Assembly: GCA_029747015.1 (NCBI GenBank)
Contig: JAKOGI010000183.1
Span: 191,001 to 255,000 of the forward strand
Reading direction: 5' to 3'
Length of the DNA stretch: 64,000 bases
Origin: Carnegiea gigantea
Lineage: Eukaryota > Streptophyta > Magnoliopsida > Caryophyllales > Cactaceae
Shown: positions 38,301 to 48,959 of the stretch, one piece after another
How the letters are laid out: the number at the start of each line of letters is the position of its first letter
How positions within the stretch are numbered: the first letter of the stretch is position 1
Program-made: the position numbers and the translations under genes
The notes under the pieces: generated by a model
The model's database searches: none
What the model was told of the DNA's origin: nothing
Seen by the model: the letters and a program-made list of their open reading frames with translations, nothing else

Positions 38301-38962
38301 TAGGGGTGGTAATGGGGCGAGTACGGGACAGGTTAAGCCGTACCCTCACCCATATTCATTTTCAAAATTAATGCCTATACCCATTTTCAAAATCAATACC
38401 TATACCCATATCATACTCATCAGGTATTGTAAAGTTATACCCATACCCATAATGAGTATAGCGGGTATGCGGGTTTTATATGGGTACATATAGACAACAA
38501 ATAATTAAATCCATTTTGTACCCATATTCAACATCAAATATCTAATATGCCACATTAACACAAAACTTCTAATAATATATCGTATCATGTCGAATACCAC
38601 CAAAAGTTTACCAATGAAAACAATAAGTTAGCGCTTGACAATTACATTTTCTAACAAAGCGTCTCATCGAAGTCTTGAATACCATATAACTCAAAGCAAC
38701 TAGTAAAATAGTCACATATAAGCAACAAATTAGAACTTTAAACAAATAGATATGGGTTTTATATGGAATGGATATGGGGCTAGTTTTGATAAAACGGATA
38801 TGGGGTGGGTAGTACCTATACCCATACCCTTACCCGTACCCGTACCCATTTTAACAATACCCACCTCACACCTATTTTTTTCATTTTTACAACCCATACT
38901 CATACCTATTTGGGCGAATTTTGTATATTCTAGATGAGCACGAATTTTTATTGCCGGTCCTA
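38301..38962. mobile_element. hAT-like nonautonomous element, 662 bp
   Basis: Starts TAGGGGTGGTAAT and ends, in reverse complement, TAGGACCGGCAAT. It is bounded by TATGAAAG (38293-38300) and TATGAAAA (38963-38970), an 8-bp target duplication with one mismatch, as expected for hAT. The body is made of TACCCATACCC-like repeats pointing inward from both ends, and it has no coding capacity. Its motifs resemble those of the element at 19558-20533. Confidence 0.7.
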
Positions 38963-39149
38963 TATGAAAAAATCCTATAATTATCGAATTAATAGTAACT
39001 TGATTCTAGTGAAATGAGAATCCGAAACAAAAGTAAATGAAATAAAATGTCGTGACTCGTGAGTTTGATGCAAGGTCTTTAACTCATACGGACACGTGTC
39101 TGCAACAACTTTGCTTGCATTACCTCCCAAAAACAAGGGAAAAAAACTG

Positions 39150-39251
39150 TTGCTATATGCAGGGGCATCCGCATCCCCTCCAAGGCAACATTGTGCTGAA
39201 GCTCCTCATTATCAAAATCTGTGGCTCTTCCATTCAACCCACCACCTCCAG
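39150..39251 (+). other. Candidate 5'-UTR exon of dioxygenase copy 2
   Basis: CTTCCATTCAACCCACCACC followed by TCCAG and a gtaatt donor at 39252 aligns with the leader of copy 3 (48081-48147, donor gtaatt at 48148). The paralogous similarity continues downstream through 40110, so this looks like a shared noncoding first exon. The matching acceptor is just before the ATG of copy 2 (tatatcag, 46068). Confidence 0.5.
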
Positions 39252-40114
39252 GTAATTCTACTCCTCCTCCTTTTTTTTTTTCCCTGATTTTTTCCACTTG
39301 TTATTTCTTACTTTTATTATTCATCATTGATTAATCTGGCAAAATAGTAGTGAAGATTGTTGCTTTAATTATTTCTTTTATTGTGGTCAATCAATTCCTC
39401 TGTTTTTGCTTGATTAATTTGTTGCCCCTTTTAATTTGAGTACTTCAACTTCAACTTCAACTCATCATCACTTAAGATTCTTAATTACTCTACTGATTTG
39501 TTATTTGGGTGTCTATTTATTAGATTAGTTACATAATATCACCAACCCCAAATTGAATATGTTCACATCATGGTATGCAAAACACTCTCTCTCTCTCTCT
39601 CTCTCTTTTTTTAGGGGGTGGGGTGGGGGGTGTTGGTTCATGTCATGCTGATTTTGGAGATTGAAGTAGGGTCAGGTGTGTTAATAGCCGTGCTGGCAAG
39701 GACAAAACTGTATGTATTTATTCAGACCCTACTAAAATGGAACCCACACTAAATGGTGGTAGCGACTTTGTTGTTCTATTGGATTTGGGTCGGGTAGGGG
39801 TTGTATCCAATCCTTCTTTCAATTTGTCCAGTCAACTTGTCAAGGAGATTTGGTCTATTTTGTTGAGGCAAATTTGGGTTAAGTTGGACATGGGTCAAAC
39901 TTGGGTTGCTCTAGTCTAGTTGTCCAGTCCTAATAAGTATTGGGATTTGATCCTTATTATCTTATTATGAAAATAATTCTAATCTCACCAAGACTGTATA
40001 AGATGAGCATGATTATTTTCCTTGTTTGTTCTGCAGCCGATTAATGGATTTGGTGTGCCTAAGTCCCATAAAAATGATGAATTGTACTGATTCTTCTATT
40101 TATTGATATGCAAC

Positions 40115-40700
40115 TGTTAGGAATAATATCAGAGTAATAGTATAGCGGAAGCAATAGGATGAGTTAGAGATTCAGAATTCAAGTGAATAACAGAAAACAA
40201 AATAAGAAGACAAGAGATTTAACGTGGAAAACCCAATGCGGGAAAAAACCACGGACGGCGACAGCACCAGAACAATTCACTATGAGCAGGAAGAATACAA
40301 CACGATCACAATCACTACAGTGATTTGATCTAAGAGCAGAATTACAACCTCTCTATTGTAATCTCTCACAAAGTACTTCTACCTCTCAATGTATGTATGA
40401 GTACTGGAGATATTTAGATCCTAGGCTTGACCCTCTTTATATAGGGTCTCAAAAGTAGGGTTTTCCCCCTAGCTTGCAACCCTAGCCGCCAGGTAGAATT
40501 CCCCCTTGAACAGAACTCTAACCGCCTTCCGAGAGAGGCGGCGTAAACACACAGGGCACGACCGTGCCACGTGGCACGGTCACCCCCGTGCCGTTTTTCT
40601 GTCCTCTTCGACTGGACGTTCTTCGTCTTGACACGCCCGTGTCCTGTGTAGCACGGTCCCACCGTGCCGGTACTTGGATTTTGGGCCACGAAACCCAACA
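40115..40700 (-). repeat. Outer LTR (3' LTR) of the copia element
   Basis: 586 bp with TG...CA ends. Adjoins a polypurine tract (minus strand AAGGTGGAGAT at about 40701-40711), which marks it as the 3' LTR of a minus-strand element. Confidence 0.94.
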
Positions 40701-40802
40701 ATCTCCACCTTGGACCAAAATCTCCAATCACTGCTTTCTGACTCCGTCATTGCACCCCGAAGGGTGACGCCCCCTCCCTAGGGGCACTGCCCCGATGGGC
40801 AC

Positions 40803-43800
40803 TTAGTGGCTGTGAATACCCACTAAGTCCAAGCAATGCTCGAACTTAGCCAATGGTAGAGGCTTGGTTAACATGTCTGCAGGATTTTCTGACGTGTGAA
40901 TCTTCTTCACTATTATTTCACCTGCAGCAACTGTGTCTCTAATGTAGTGGTATTTCACACTAATATGCTTGGTCTTCGAGTGGTAGGCATCGTTCTTAGT
41001 CAGGTGGATGGCACTCTGACTATCAGAAAACACAACAGTCGGAGTTTGTGGGACTCCGAGCTCGATCACAAGGCCCCTTAGCCAGGTAGCTTCCTTCACC
41101 CCTTCAGTAGCAGCAATGTACTCAGCTTCAGTAGTAGACAAGGCTGCAATAGACTGCAATGATGCTTTCCAGGAGATAGCACTTGCACACATGATGAAGA
41201 TATACCCAGATATGGACCTCCTCCTATCCAAGTCACCAGCATAATCAGCATCAACAAAGCCTACAACATCTGATGTATCAGCTTTGTTTCTATCAAACAC
41301 CAACCTCTTCCCTATAGTACCCTTCACATATCGAAGGATCCATTTCACAGCTTCCCAGTGATCCTTCCCAGGATTGTGCATATATCTACTTACCACACTT
41401 ACAGCATGTGATAAGTCTGGTCTAGTGCAAACCATAGCGTACATCAAACTACCAACAGCACTAGAATAAGGTACATTGGATATTCTTCTGATGTCTTCCT
41501 CTATTTGCGGGCAGCATCCCGCAGACAGCCTGAAGTGTGCAGCAAGTGGAGTGGAAACTGCCTTGCAGTTGTCCATGTTGTATTTACTTAGTACTTTCTC
41601 AAGGTACCGTTCTTGAGACAAGTACAGTTTACCTGCTTTCCGATCCCTGTGGATCTCCATGCCTAGTATCTTCTTTGCTGCACCCAAGTCTTTCATCTCA
41701 AACTCCTTACTGAGTTGAGATTTCAGCATGCCAATTAAGGTCTTGTCTTTAGAAGCAATCAACATATCATCGACATACAGCAGTAGATAAATAAAAGTAC
41801 TATCAGAATACTGTCTAAAGTACACACAATTGTCATATCTACTACGTGTATACCCTTTTTCAGTCATAAACGTATCAAAACGTTTATACCACTGCCTTGG
41901 AGCTTGCTTGAGTCCATACAAGGACTTTTGCAATTTACATACCAATTGTTCCTTTCCAGGAACTGCAAACCCTTCAGGTTGTCTCATGTAAATTTCTTCT
42001 TCCAGCTCTCCATGTAGGAATGCGGTTTTCACATCAAGCTGCTCCAACTCCAAGTCAAACAATGTGACAAATGCAAGAAGGACTCGAATAGAGGTATGTC
42101 TAACAACAGGGGAGAAGACCTCATTGTAGTCAATACCTTCCCTTTGGTTGCAACCACGAACAACCAACCGTGCCTTCCATCTTGCATCTTCAACTCCAGG
42201 AATTCCTTCTTTCTTCTTGTAGATCCACTTGGCAGTTAAGGCTCTTCGGCCTTTAGGCAGTTCACAGAGTTCCCATGTTCGGTTCTTTTGCAGACTTTCC
42301 ATCTCTTCTTGCATAGCTAGGATCCAGTTAGGTGAACTTGGGCAAGTGATTGCTTCAGTGTAATTTGAAGGTTCAGCACCTTCAGGCACTTCCTCTGCAA
42401 CTGAAAGTGCGTATGCTATCAGCCCCTCATCATCGTTGTAACGGGCAGGTTTCCTGATCTCCCTTCGAGGACGATCACGAGCTATAGAATGGGCAACCTC
42501 CTCCTGAGGTTGATTGGGACTGATAGTTCCAGGTTCAGTAACCTGGGCCTCCCTATTGGGTTGATTAGTAGCTCCACCTTGAGCTGTTACGGTCTCCATC
42601 TCTACCTCCACATTGGCATCTTCCTGATTACCTGCATCAGTAGAAGGAACAACAGTATTCTTCCCAGAAGATAGCATAGCAGTCTCATTGAAAGTAACAT
42701 CCCTGCTTTGAATTACTTTCTTAGACTCAGGACACCACATGCGGTATCCCTTAGACTCAGATGCATATCCAAGTAACATGCATTTGACAGCCCTGGGGGC
42801 TAATTTCCCATTATTCACATGGGCAAACACAGGACATCCAAATATTCTTAAATTAGAATAATCAACAGGATTACCTGACCATACTTCTTCTGGGATTTTG
42901 AAGTCAATGGAGGTGTGTGGTGAACGATTTATCAGGTAGCAGGCTGTAGAAATAGCCTCTGCCCAAAAGGCCTTGCGATCCCAAAGCTCGGCATGTGAAA
43001 GCATACATCTAGCTTTCTCCAGTAGAGTCCTGTTGATTCGTTCTGCAACCCCATTTTGCTGTGGTTTACCAACCAACGTCTTGTGCCTAGCTATGCCATT
43101 TTTCGTGCAGAACTCTTCAAACTCTGACTCAACGAACTCAAGACCATTGTCAGTCCTAAGTTTCTTGATCTTTCTCCCAGTCTGGTTTTCAACCAGAGCC
43201 TTGAACTTCTTGAACATGGAGAATGTCTCATTTTTCTGTCTCAAGAAGTAAACCCAAATCTTGCGTGAGAAATCGTCAACAAAAGTTAACATGTAACGCT
43301 TACCTCCACAAGAAGGAACCTTTGAAGGACCCCACAAATCAGAATGAATGTAGTCAAGGATCCCTTGAGTACGGTGTGTTGCTTTCGAGAAACTTACCCT
43401 CTTTTGTTTCCCAAAGACGCAGTGATCACAAAAATCGAGCTTACCCGTACTGGCGTTACCAAGACAACCTTTCTTACCCAGTATGGTCAACCCTTTCTCA
43501 CTCATATGGCCCAACCTCATGTGCCATAACTTTGTATCATCTGTTGTACCAACTGCAGCTACACCTGTAACTGTAGTTCCTTGTAGAATGTAGAGATTGC
43601 CTTGCCTCAATCCCTTCATTATCACCATGGCTCCCTTAGTTACCTTTAGGACACCATTTTCCATCGAAATCCTGCAACCATTAGTCTCAAGAGTACCCAA
43701 GGATATTAAACAACGAGTCATGTCAGGTATGTGGCGCACTTTAGACAATGTTCTAATTGTCCCATCATGGGTTTTTATCTGAACAGTACCTATCCCTGCA

Positions 43801-44834
43801 ACTTTACATTTAGCATTGTTACCCATAAGTACCACCCCAGTGTCAACTGCCTCATAGGTGACAAACCAGTCCTTATGAGGGCACATGTGAAACGTACAAC
43901 CAGAATCTAAAACCCAATCAACATCCACTCCCCTTTCGGAGGTGGTAGCCAAAGAAGTAGCAAGTAACACATCACCATCAGACTCCGACTCTACTACACA
44001 ATCAGCTGTAGCAGTTTTCTCCTTATCCTCCTTTTCATTCTTTTTCTTTAATTTCCAACAGTTAGCCTTGATATGACCCAATTTGTTGCAGTAGTGGCAG
44101 GTTTTGTTAGAATGAGGATTCCTTGACTTAGAACGGTTCTTTTTCTTATTACCGTTCCCCCCTTTCTCAGTGGTTCTACCCCTGACAACTAATCCCTCAG
44201 ACTGATCAGCATGGATGTCTTGGTCAAACTTTTCTTTAGACAGCAGGTTAGACTTCACATCCTCAAACGATATAGTATCCGAATTACTATATAACATGAT
44301 TTCCTTAAAGTGTTTGTAGGAAGGGGGTAGAGACACAACAAGCAGAATGGCCTTATCCTCATCCTCAATTTTAACATCCAAACTCTCCAAATCTACTAGA
44401 ATAGAATTAAATTCATTCAAGTGTTTTTGGACAGGAGTACCTTCAGCCATACGAAAGGTGTACAACCTTTCCTTCAAACGGATCTTGTTGGCGAGACTCT
44501 TCGTCATGTAGAGTTCCTCCAGCCGAGCCCACAGATCCACCGCAGTTGTCTTATCCAGCACCTCTCGCAGGACATGTGGTGCCAAGCACAACTGTATGGC
44601 TGAAACCGCTTTCAGCTCCAGTTCCTCCCATTCGTCCTCCGTCAACGACCCACGTCTCTTCTTTACATCTTCAGCCCACTGTTCTTCTGTCATCTTCTCA
44701 GGTTTTACGTGAGGTCCCTTCAGAACCTTCCACAACCCGTGCTGAATGAGAACTGCTCTCATCTGCACCTTCCAGAGATTAAAACTAATCTCCCCATCGA
44801 ATTTCTGAATATCTACCTTCATGATAGAAGACAT
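40803..44834 (-). CDS. Gag-Pol polyprotein (Ty1/copia)
   Basis: 1,343 residues from ATG 44834 ([20 protein letters not shown]), the gag start usual for Tnt1/Tork elements. The frame is open upstream to 44966, but that part lies in the inner LTR and primer-binding site. Order: gag with UBN2-like region, zinc knuckle [14 protein letters not shown] (Cys246 onward, exact CX2CX4HX4C), protease [11 protein letters not shown] (Asp310), integrase (HMRLGHMS...[11 protein letters not shown] zinc finger, then [13 protein letters not shown] and [18 protein letters not shown]), reverse transcriptase ([12 protein letters not shown], Asp1022-Asp1023) and RNase H ([17 protein letters not shown]). PR-INT-RT-RH order defines Ty1/copia. 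The frame has no stop or frameshift. Confidence 0.95.
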   Translation of the reverse strand: MSSIMKVDIQKFDGEISFNLWKVQMRAVLIQHGLWKVLKGPHVKPEKMTEEQWAEDVKKRRGSLTEDEWEELELKAVSAIQLCLAPHVLREVLDKTTAVDLWARLEELYMTKSLANKIRLKERLYTFRMAEGTPVQKHLNEFNSILVDLESLDVKIEDEDKAILLVVSLPPSYKHFKEIMLYSNSDTISFEDVKSNLLSKEKFDQDIHADQSEGLVVRGRTTEKGGNGNKKKNRSKSRNPHSNKTCHYCNKLGHIKANCWKLKKKNEKEDKEKTATADCVVESESDGDVLLATSLATTSERGVDVDWVLDSGCTFHMCPHKDWFVTYEAVDTGVVLMGNNAKCKVAGIGTVQIKTHDGTIRTLSKVRHIPDMTRCLISLGTLETNGCRISMENGVLKVTKGAMVIMKGLRQGNLYILQGTTVTGVAAVGTTDDTKLWHMRLGHMSEKGLTILGKKGCLGNASTGKLDFCDHCVFGKQKRVSFSKATHRTQGILDYIHSDLWGPSKVPSCGGKRYMLTFVDDFSRKIWVYFLRQKNETFSMFKKFKALVENQTGRKIKKLRTDNGLEFVESEFEEFCTKNGIARHKTLVGKPQQNGVAERINRTLLEKARCMLSHAELWDRKAFWAEAISTACYLINRSPHTSIDFKIPEEVWSGNPVDYSNLRIFGCPVFAHVNNGKLAPRAVKCMLLGYASESKGYRMWCPESKKVIQSRDVTFNETAMLSSGKNTVVPSTDAGNQEDANVEVEMETVTAQGGATNQPNREAQVTEPGTISPNQPQEEVAHSIARDRPRREIRKPARYNDDEGLIAYALSVAEEVPEGAEPSNYTEAITCPSSPNWILAMQEEMESLQKNRTWELCELPKGRRALTAKWIYKKKEGIPGVEDARWKARLVVRGCNQREGIDYNEVFSPVVRHTSIRVLLAFVTLFDLELEQLDVKTAFLHGELEEEIYMRQPEGFAVPGKEQLVCKLQKSLYGLKQAPRQWYKRFDTFMTEKGYTRSRYDNCVYFRQYSDSTFIYLLLYVDDMLIASKDKTLIGMLKSQLSKEFEMKDLGAAKKILGMEIHRDRKAGKLYLSQERYLEKVLSKYNMDNCKAVSTPLAAHFRLSAGCCPQIEEDIRRISNVPYSSAVGSLMYAMVCTRPDLSHAVSVVSRYMHNPGKDHWEAVKWILRYVKGTIGKRLVFDRNKADTSDVVGFVDADYAGDLDRRRSISGYIFIMCASAISWKASLQSIAALSTTEAEYIAATEGVKEATWLRGLVIELGVPQTPTVVFSDSQSAIHLTKNDAYHSKTKHISVKYHYIRDTVAAGEIIVKKIHTSENPADMLTKPLPLAKFEHCLDLVGIHSH

Positions 44835-44846
44835 CCTATAACCAAA

Positions 44847-44858
44847 GCTCTGATACCA
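44847..44858 (-). other. Second primer-binding site, next to the inner LTR
   Basis: TGGTATCAGAGC on the minus strand, 2 bp downstream of the inner LTR and 13 bp upstream of the gag ATG. It has the right sequence and place for an initiator tRNA-Met site. Confidence 0.8.
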
Positions 44859-44860
44859 CT

Positions 44861-45042
44861 TGTTGGGGAGATCCAAGGAGGGAGCCCACTTCAACCAAGG
44901 TCCATGGCAACAAGTCCAAGTGAGGTTCCATCCTAAAACCAATTGGCAATAGGAGGAGTAGCCCACTTGACTTATATACCATGACCCTTCTTCTCAAACT
45001 CCCGATGTGGGACTTCTTTACTCATGTGTGACATTCCCAACA
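44861..45042 (-). repeat. Inner, unrelated 182-bp LTR within the copia leader
   Basis: On the minus strand this begins TGTTGGGAATGTCACACATG and ends CTCCCCAACA. It includes a TATATAAG box (about 44971-44978) and is followed by AG and a tRNA-Met primer-binding site. Just upstream is GTGTGAGGGGGAGAT, a polypurine tract. It shares no similarity with the 587-bp outer LTR beyond the TGTTGGG start. It lacks a 5-bp duplication of its own (ccact versus atctc), so it is not a simple solo-LTR insertion. Confidence 0.75.
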
Positions 45043-45274
45043 ATCTCCCCCTCACACATGAGTCTCTTTCACACCACATCAATGCACAAGCTCCCCCTTG
45101 AGCGGAAGCCTTTACCAAGGTGTCAAGCCACCACCATCAAGAGCTTATCCACACCACCGAGCCACGCTGCAGCACACGTATTACCGCTCGATCAACACCT
45201 GCGTGTCACTTCACCAAGCTCGTCCATGGGGTCCACCATGCCACACCTTTGTCGCCTAGCCGAACGCACCATCG

Positions 45275-45286
45275 GCTCTGATACCA
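45275..45286 (-). other. First primer-binding site, next to the outer 5' LTR
   Basis: TGGTATCAGAGC on the minus strand, 2 bp after the outer 5' LTR. Confidence 0.88.
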
Positions 45287-45288
45287 CT

Positions 45289-45875
45289 TGTTAGGAATAA
45301 TATTAGAGCAACAATAATAGCGGAAGCGATAGGATGAGTTAGAGATTCAGAATTCAAGTGAATAACAGAAAACAAAAATAAGAAGACAAGAGATTTAACG
45401 TGGAAAACCCAATGCGGGAAAAACCACGGACGGCGACAGCACCAGAACAATTCACTATGAGCAGGAAGAATACAACACGATCACAATCACTACAGTGATT
45501 TGATCTAAGAGCAGAATTACAACCTCTCTATTGTAATCTCTCACAAAGTACTTCTACCTCTCAATGTATGTATGAGTACTGGAGATGTTTAGATCCTAGG
45601 CTTGACCCTCTTTATATAGGGTCTCAAAAGTAGGGTTTTCCCCCCTAACTTGCAACCCTAGCCGCCAGGTAGAATTCCCCCTTGAACAGAACTCTAACCG
45701 CCTTCCGAGAGAGGCGGCGTAAACACACAGGGCACGACCGTGCCACGTGGCACGGCACCCCCGTGCCGTTTTTCTGTCCTCTTCGACTGGACGTTCTTCG
45801 TCTTGACACGCCCGTGTCCTGTGTAGCACGGTCCCACCGTGCCGGTACTTGGATTTTGGGCCACGAAACCCAACA
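45289..45875 (-). repeat. Outer LTR (5' LTR) of the copia element
   Basis: 587 bp. Compared with 40115-40700 it shows about a dozen differences, including three or four 1-bp indels in homopolymers and a short variable patch near its U5 end. Confidence 0.94.
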
Positions 45876-46071
45876 GCAACTAATTGAAAGTTCATATGTG
45901 GAGATTGAATTTACTGAAAACATATTAGGGACTCCCAATTTTTCTTTGGAAGCTCGCTTGCTTGTTCGGTTGTTCCATTACAGAAACTATAACAATAACA
46001 TTTAGTTTGAATCCTGACAGAGTAATGTTTTCTGCACCATCTGAAACACATTTTTCTGTATATATCAGACC

Positions 46072-47561
46072 ATGGAGAAACTTGTTTCTAGCTGGTCTGA
46101 TGGTAAAATCCTGCCTGAAAGTTACATTTTCCCACCTGGAAAAAGACCGGGGAAGCAAGTTGTTCTATTATACGAAAGTGTCCCGGTCATAGATCTTGGC
46201 AAGGCAGAGGGAGACGATCACGAAAACATAGTTAACCAGATTATAGAGGCTGCCCATGAGTTCGGGTTCTTTCAGCTTCGTAATTTGATTGCTTTCTTTT
46301 TCTCTGGCATGACTGCAAGAAAAATGCTTGCTTGCATTTATGCATCAACAACCTAGTATGAGTCGATCTATCAAAGTAGGGTCTAACAGTGGTCAATATT
46401 TTCACAACCTTACCTCCGCTATGAAGTATCAAAGAGGCTATTTCTGAATGACCCACGAAAAACTTGGTAGTGTAAAATGAAGTAATGTTTCTATTGTCTC
46501 GAGCAGGTGATTAACCATGGGGTGCCAACGAGCTTAATGGATGATACTAGAAGAATGTTTAAGGAATTCTTTGTGCTTCCTGCCGAGGAGAAAACTAGAT
46601 TCTTATCCTCGGACCTTTGTCAGAAATGTGCACTTTATACAAGCAATGTGGATTATGAGAAAGAAGAGATTCACAATTGGAGGGACTCTTTAAGGCATAG
46701 TTGCAGTGCTTTGGAAGAATGCGTGGACTACTGGCCTCAAAAACCTCTCAGATACGGGGAAGTTGTGGGACAGTATACTGTGAAAGTCAGGGAGCTGGGG
46801 TCAAGAATTTTGGAGCTGATATGTGAAGGACTAGGGCTTGAACGAGGGTTTTTTGCGAAAGAACTGAGTCAAGGACAGGTACTGGCTGTTCATCACTACC
46901 CGCCATGTCCTGATCCGAGTCTGACCTTAGGAACTCGAAAGCACTATGATCCCGGCGTCATAACCATACTTCTTCAAGGGGATGTTTCAGGCCTACAAGT
47001 CTTGAGAAATGGGGAATGGATCGGCATTGAGGCTATCCCTGATGCATTTGTGGTTAATGTTGGGCAACAGTTACAGGTACGTACATATGTGCTTGTTTTT
47101 CGCAGCCAGAACTCTCTTTCCCAACTCTCATCTAATGGTTATTCTTCATTGTGTTGTTGTTCATTGAAGTATTAGATATGGGTCCAAAGCTTTGAGATTG
47201 GACAACATTTCGACCAATATTGATTGTATTTTCTTGACAAGCTTATTTAAAAACCCATGGAAATCTTAGATGTCCCATTTCAACAAGCTTGGCTTGCTGT
47301 TTGCTGCAGATTGTTAGTAATGGAAGACTGAGAAGTTCAGAGCATCGAGCAGTGACGAACAAAAACAAGGCCAGGATTACTGGAGCTTTCTTCATCGAGC
47401 CAATGAAAGACTGCATTGTAGAACCTGCAAAAGCCATTGTTAATGCACGAAGTCCTGCAATTTACAAGTGTGTTAGATACGAGGATTTCCTTGGGAGTTT
47501 TCGGGGAGCCTATATTGGAGAGACAGATGATGCAATGGAGCCCTACACCATAAGAGCTTGA
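46072..47561 (+). CDS. 2-oxoglutarate/Fe(II) dioxygenase, copy 2 (H6H-like), intron-1 donor lost
   Basis: Second copy and the best preserved coding sequence. Exons 46072-46275, 46507-47076 and 47310-47561 total 1,026 nt (341 residues). The N-terminal fold, FGFFQ-VINHGVP, HYPPCPDPSLTLG, iron ligands His214, Asp216 and His270, and the 2OG-binding region (Arg-Ile-Thr instead of the usual Arg-x-Ser) are all present. Two oddities stand out. First, the base after CAG at 46275 is C (cttcgtaat), where copy 1 has a proper donor (gttcgtacc); without splicing the protein stops at about 46356. Second, the intron that splits exons 2 and 3 in copies 1 and 3 is absent here, precisely removed. A 5'-UTR intron holding a whole copia element is inferred upstream. 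It may be a functional gene using a noncanonical site or an early pseudogene. Confidence 0.75.
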
Positions 47562-48080
47562 AAACCCTACGTCAGTTGTCTTCATAATTGTGATGTGCTA
47601 CTATGTAGTAAACTTTGCTAACCCTACCACGGGTTGGAGGCCACCTTTGGGTTTGTGTTTGTCCTTAGGATTTCACCATTTATGTGCCCATCAATGAATT
47701 TTCTTGGATAAATAAAACTACTCACGTGGTTATCAGTTAATTTAATCGGTATAATATCTGATAATATTTGAACCCGGCCAAAAGAAATTTCGCGCTTCCC
47801 TCTCACTCCCGCCCCCCATAAAAGAAAGAGAAAAAAGAGAGAAAATCCCATATAATATTTTCTTTTTTGGAAACCCATATAATATTTTTGATGTGGGATT
47901 GTATTTTTTTTTTGGGGGGGTGTTTTTAGTTGTACAAAATTGATTAACAATTTAGCACCGAAAGACATGTGTACTTTTATTGAGAATAATTTAATATAAT
48001 CCCCCTCCTCATTGGTAATAAAACCCAAAAAAACAAATTAAGGATTGTAAATTTTATTTAAAAAACCAAAATCCTTTCAC
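47562..48080. other. Spacer between dioxygenase copies 2 and 3
   Basis: 3' flank of copy 2. 47580-47850 is similar to 50480-50775 behind copy 3 (shared TGTGCTACTATG and AATAAA-like parts, then a C-rich/AAAGAAAGA tract), showing that the duplicated unit includes the 3' flank. A poly(T)-poly(G) junction is at about 47903-47920. Confidence 0.55.
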
Positions 48081-48147
48081 AGTTACTGTGGCTGGGTGCC
48101 ATGCAAGGATCTCCAACTTTGGCAGCCCTTCCATCCACCACCTTCAG
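48081..48147 (+). other. Candidate 5'-UTR exon of dioxygenase copy 3
   Basis: Ends CCACCACCTTCAG followed by gtaatt, matching the leader exon in front of copy 2. The acceptor is probably ttctgcag just before the ATG at 48960. The leader intron (48148-48949) is the paralogue without the copia insertion. Confidence 0.5.
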
Positions 48148-48959
48148 GTAATTTCAGCTTTTTTTCTCTCCCCCTTTTCTTCTTTGATATTCTGATTTTG
48201 ATTTCCTGGTAATTATTTTTGTTTTTATTCATCACTGATTATAATCCAGCAATGAATATAGCTGTTTTAATTTCTATGATGGTGGTTCCCAGTTTTACTT
48301 TATGTTCTTCCCCTTTTCATATAGTTACTTTCTTGATAGCGATTGCCCTGTCTTGCTTGATTATACTTGGTATATGAATTATACTCAGACAAACTTTGAC
48401 TGAGCTTAGTTTTCAATTTAGGTTACGTCCGATCTGGATTGGATATGGGTGCGTTAGCTTTATTTGGGTTATGACACCTAATTCAGTGGTCGGTTTCTCC
48501 AATAAACTTGTTAAGAAAATCAATTTTGATAAGGCAAATTTTGGGTCAATTTGGATCTGGGTCAAACTCGGGTTGTCTTGTATTAGATGTCAATTTTTGA
48601 GTTCTAATAAGTGTTGGGATTTGATTGCTCTTATCTCATGAACATGAATGCTAGTTTCACCAAGACCTTGTTGACTGGCTAGGACAGTTTTTTCAGGTAT
48701 TCTGTAGTCAATGAGATTTGATATGTCAGACAATAATCAAATTCTTGCACAGGGATAAATTGTCTGATTGGTTTATTTATTGTTATGCAATTGAGACATT
48801 AGGAAATTCAACTTATCGAAAGCATATTAGAAAGACCTAATTTTCCTAGGAAGCAATGCCGGCTTGTTCCATTACAAAAAGACGACGACTGTTACACCAC
48901 CACCTAGTAGGGATCCTTTCTATACCATCAGAAGCACATTTTTCTGCAGAGATCGGACC

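Larger units (their letters stand above)
40115..45875 (-). mobile_element. Ty1/copia LTR retrotransposon (Tork/Tnt1-like) with chimeric leader
   Basis: A 5,761-bp element on the minus strand, flanked by GCAAC (40110-40114 and 45876-45880). The outer LTRs are 586 and 587 bp (TGTTAGGAAT...AACCCAACA in plus-strand reading) and about 2% diverged. The polyprotein frame is uninterrupted. The 5' leader is unusual. Between the primer-binding site of the outer LTR and gag lies a second, unrelated 182-bp LTR with a polypurine tract on its upstream side and its own primer-binding site on its downstream side. The element sits in the inferred 5'-UTR intron of dioxygenase copy 2, antisense to it; the homologous position in copy 3 has no insertion. 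Confidence 0.94.

Noticed and set aside
44835..44966. Longer start for the copia polyprotein (open frame to 44966)
   Set aside because: These 44 codons lie in the inner LTR and primer-binding site; the peptide includes the translated PBS and is not gag-like. The gag start at 44834 fits the family.
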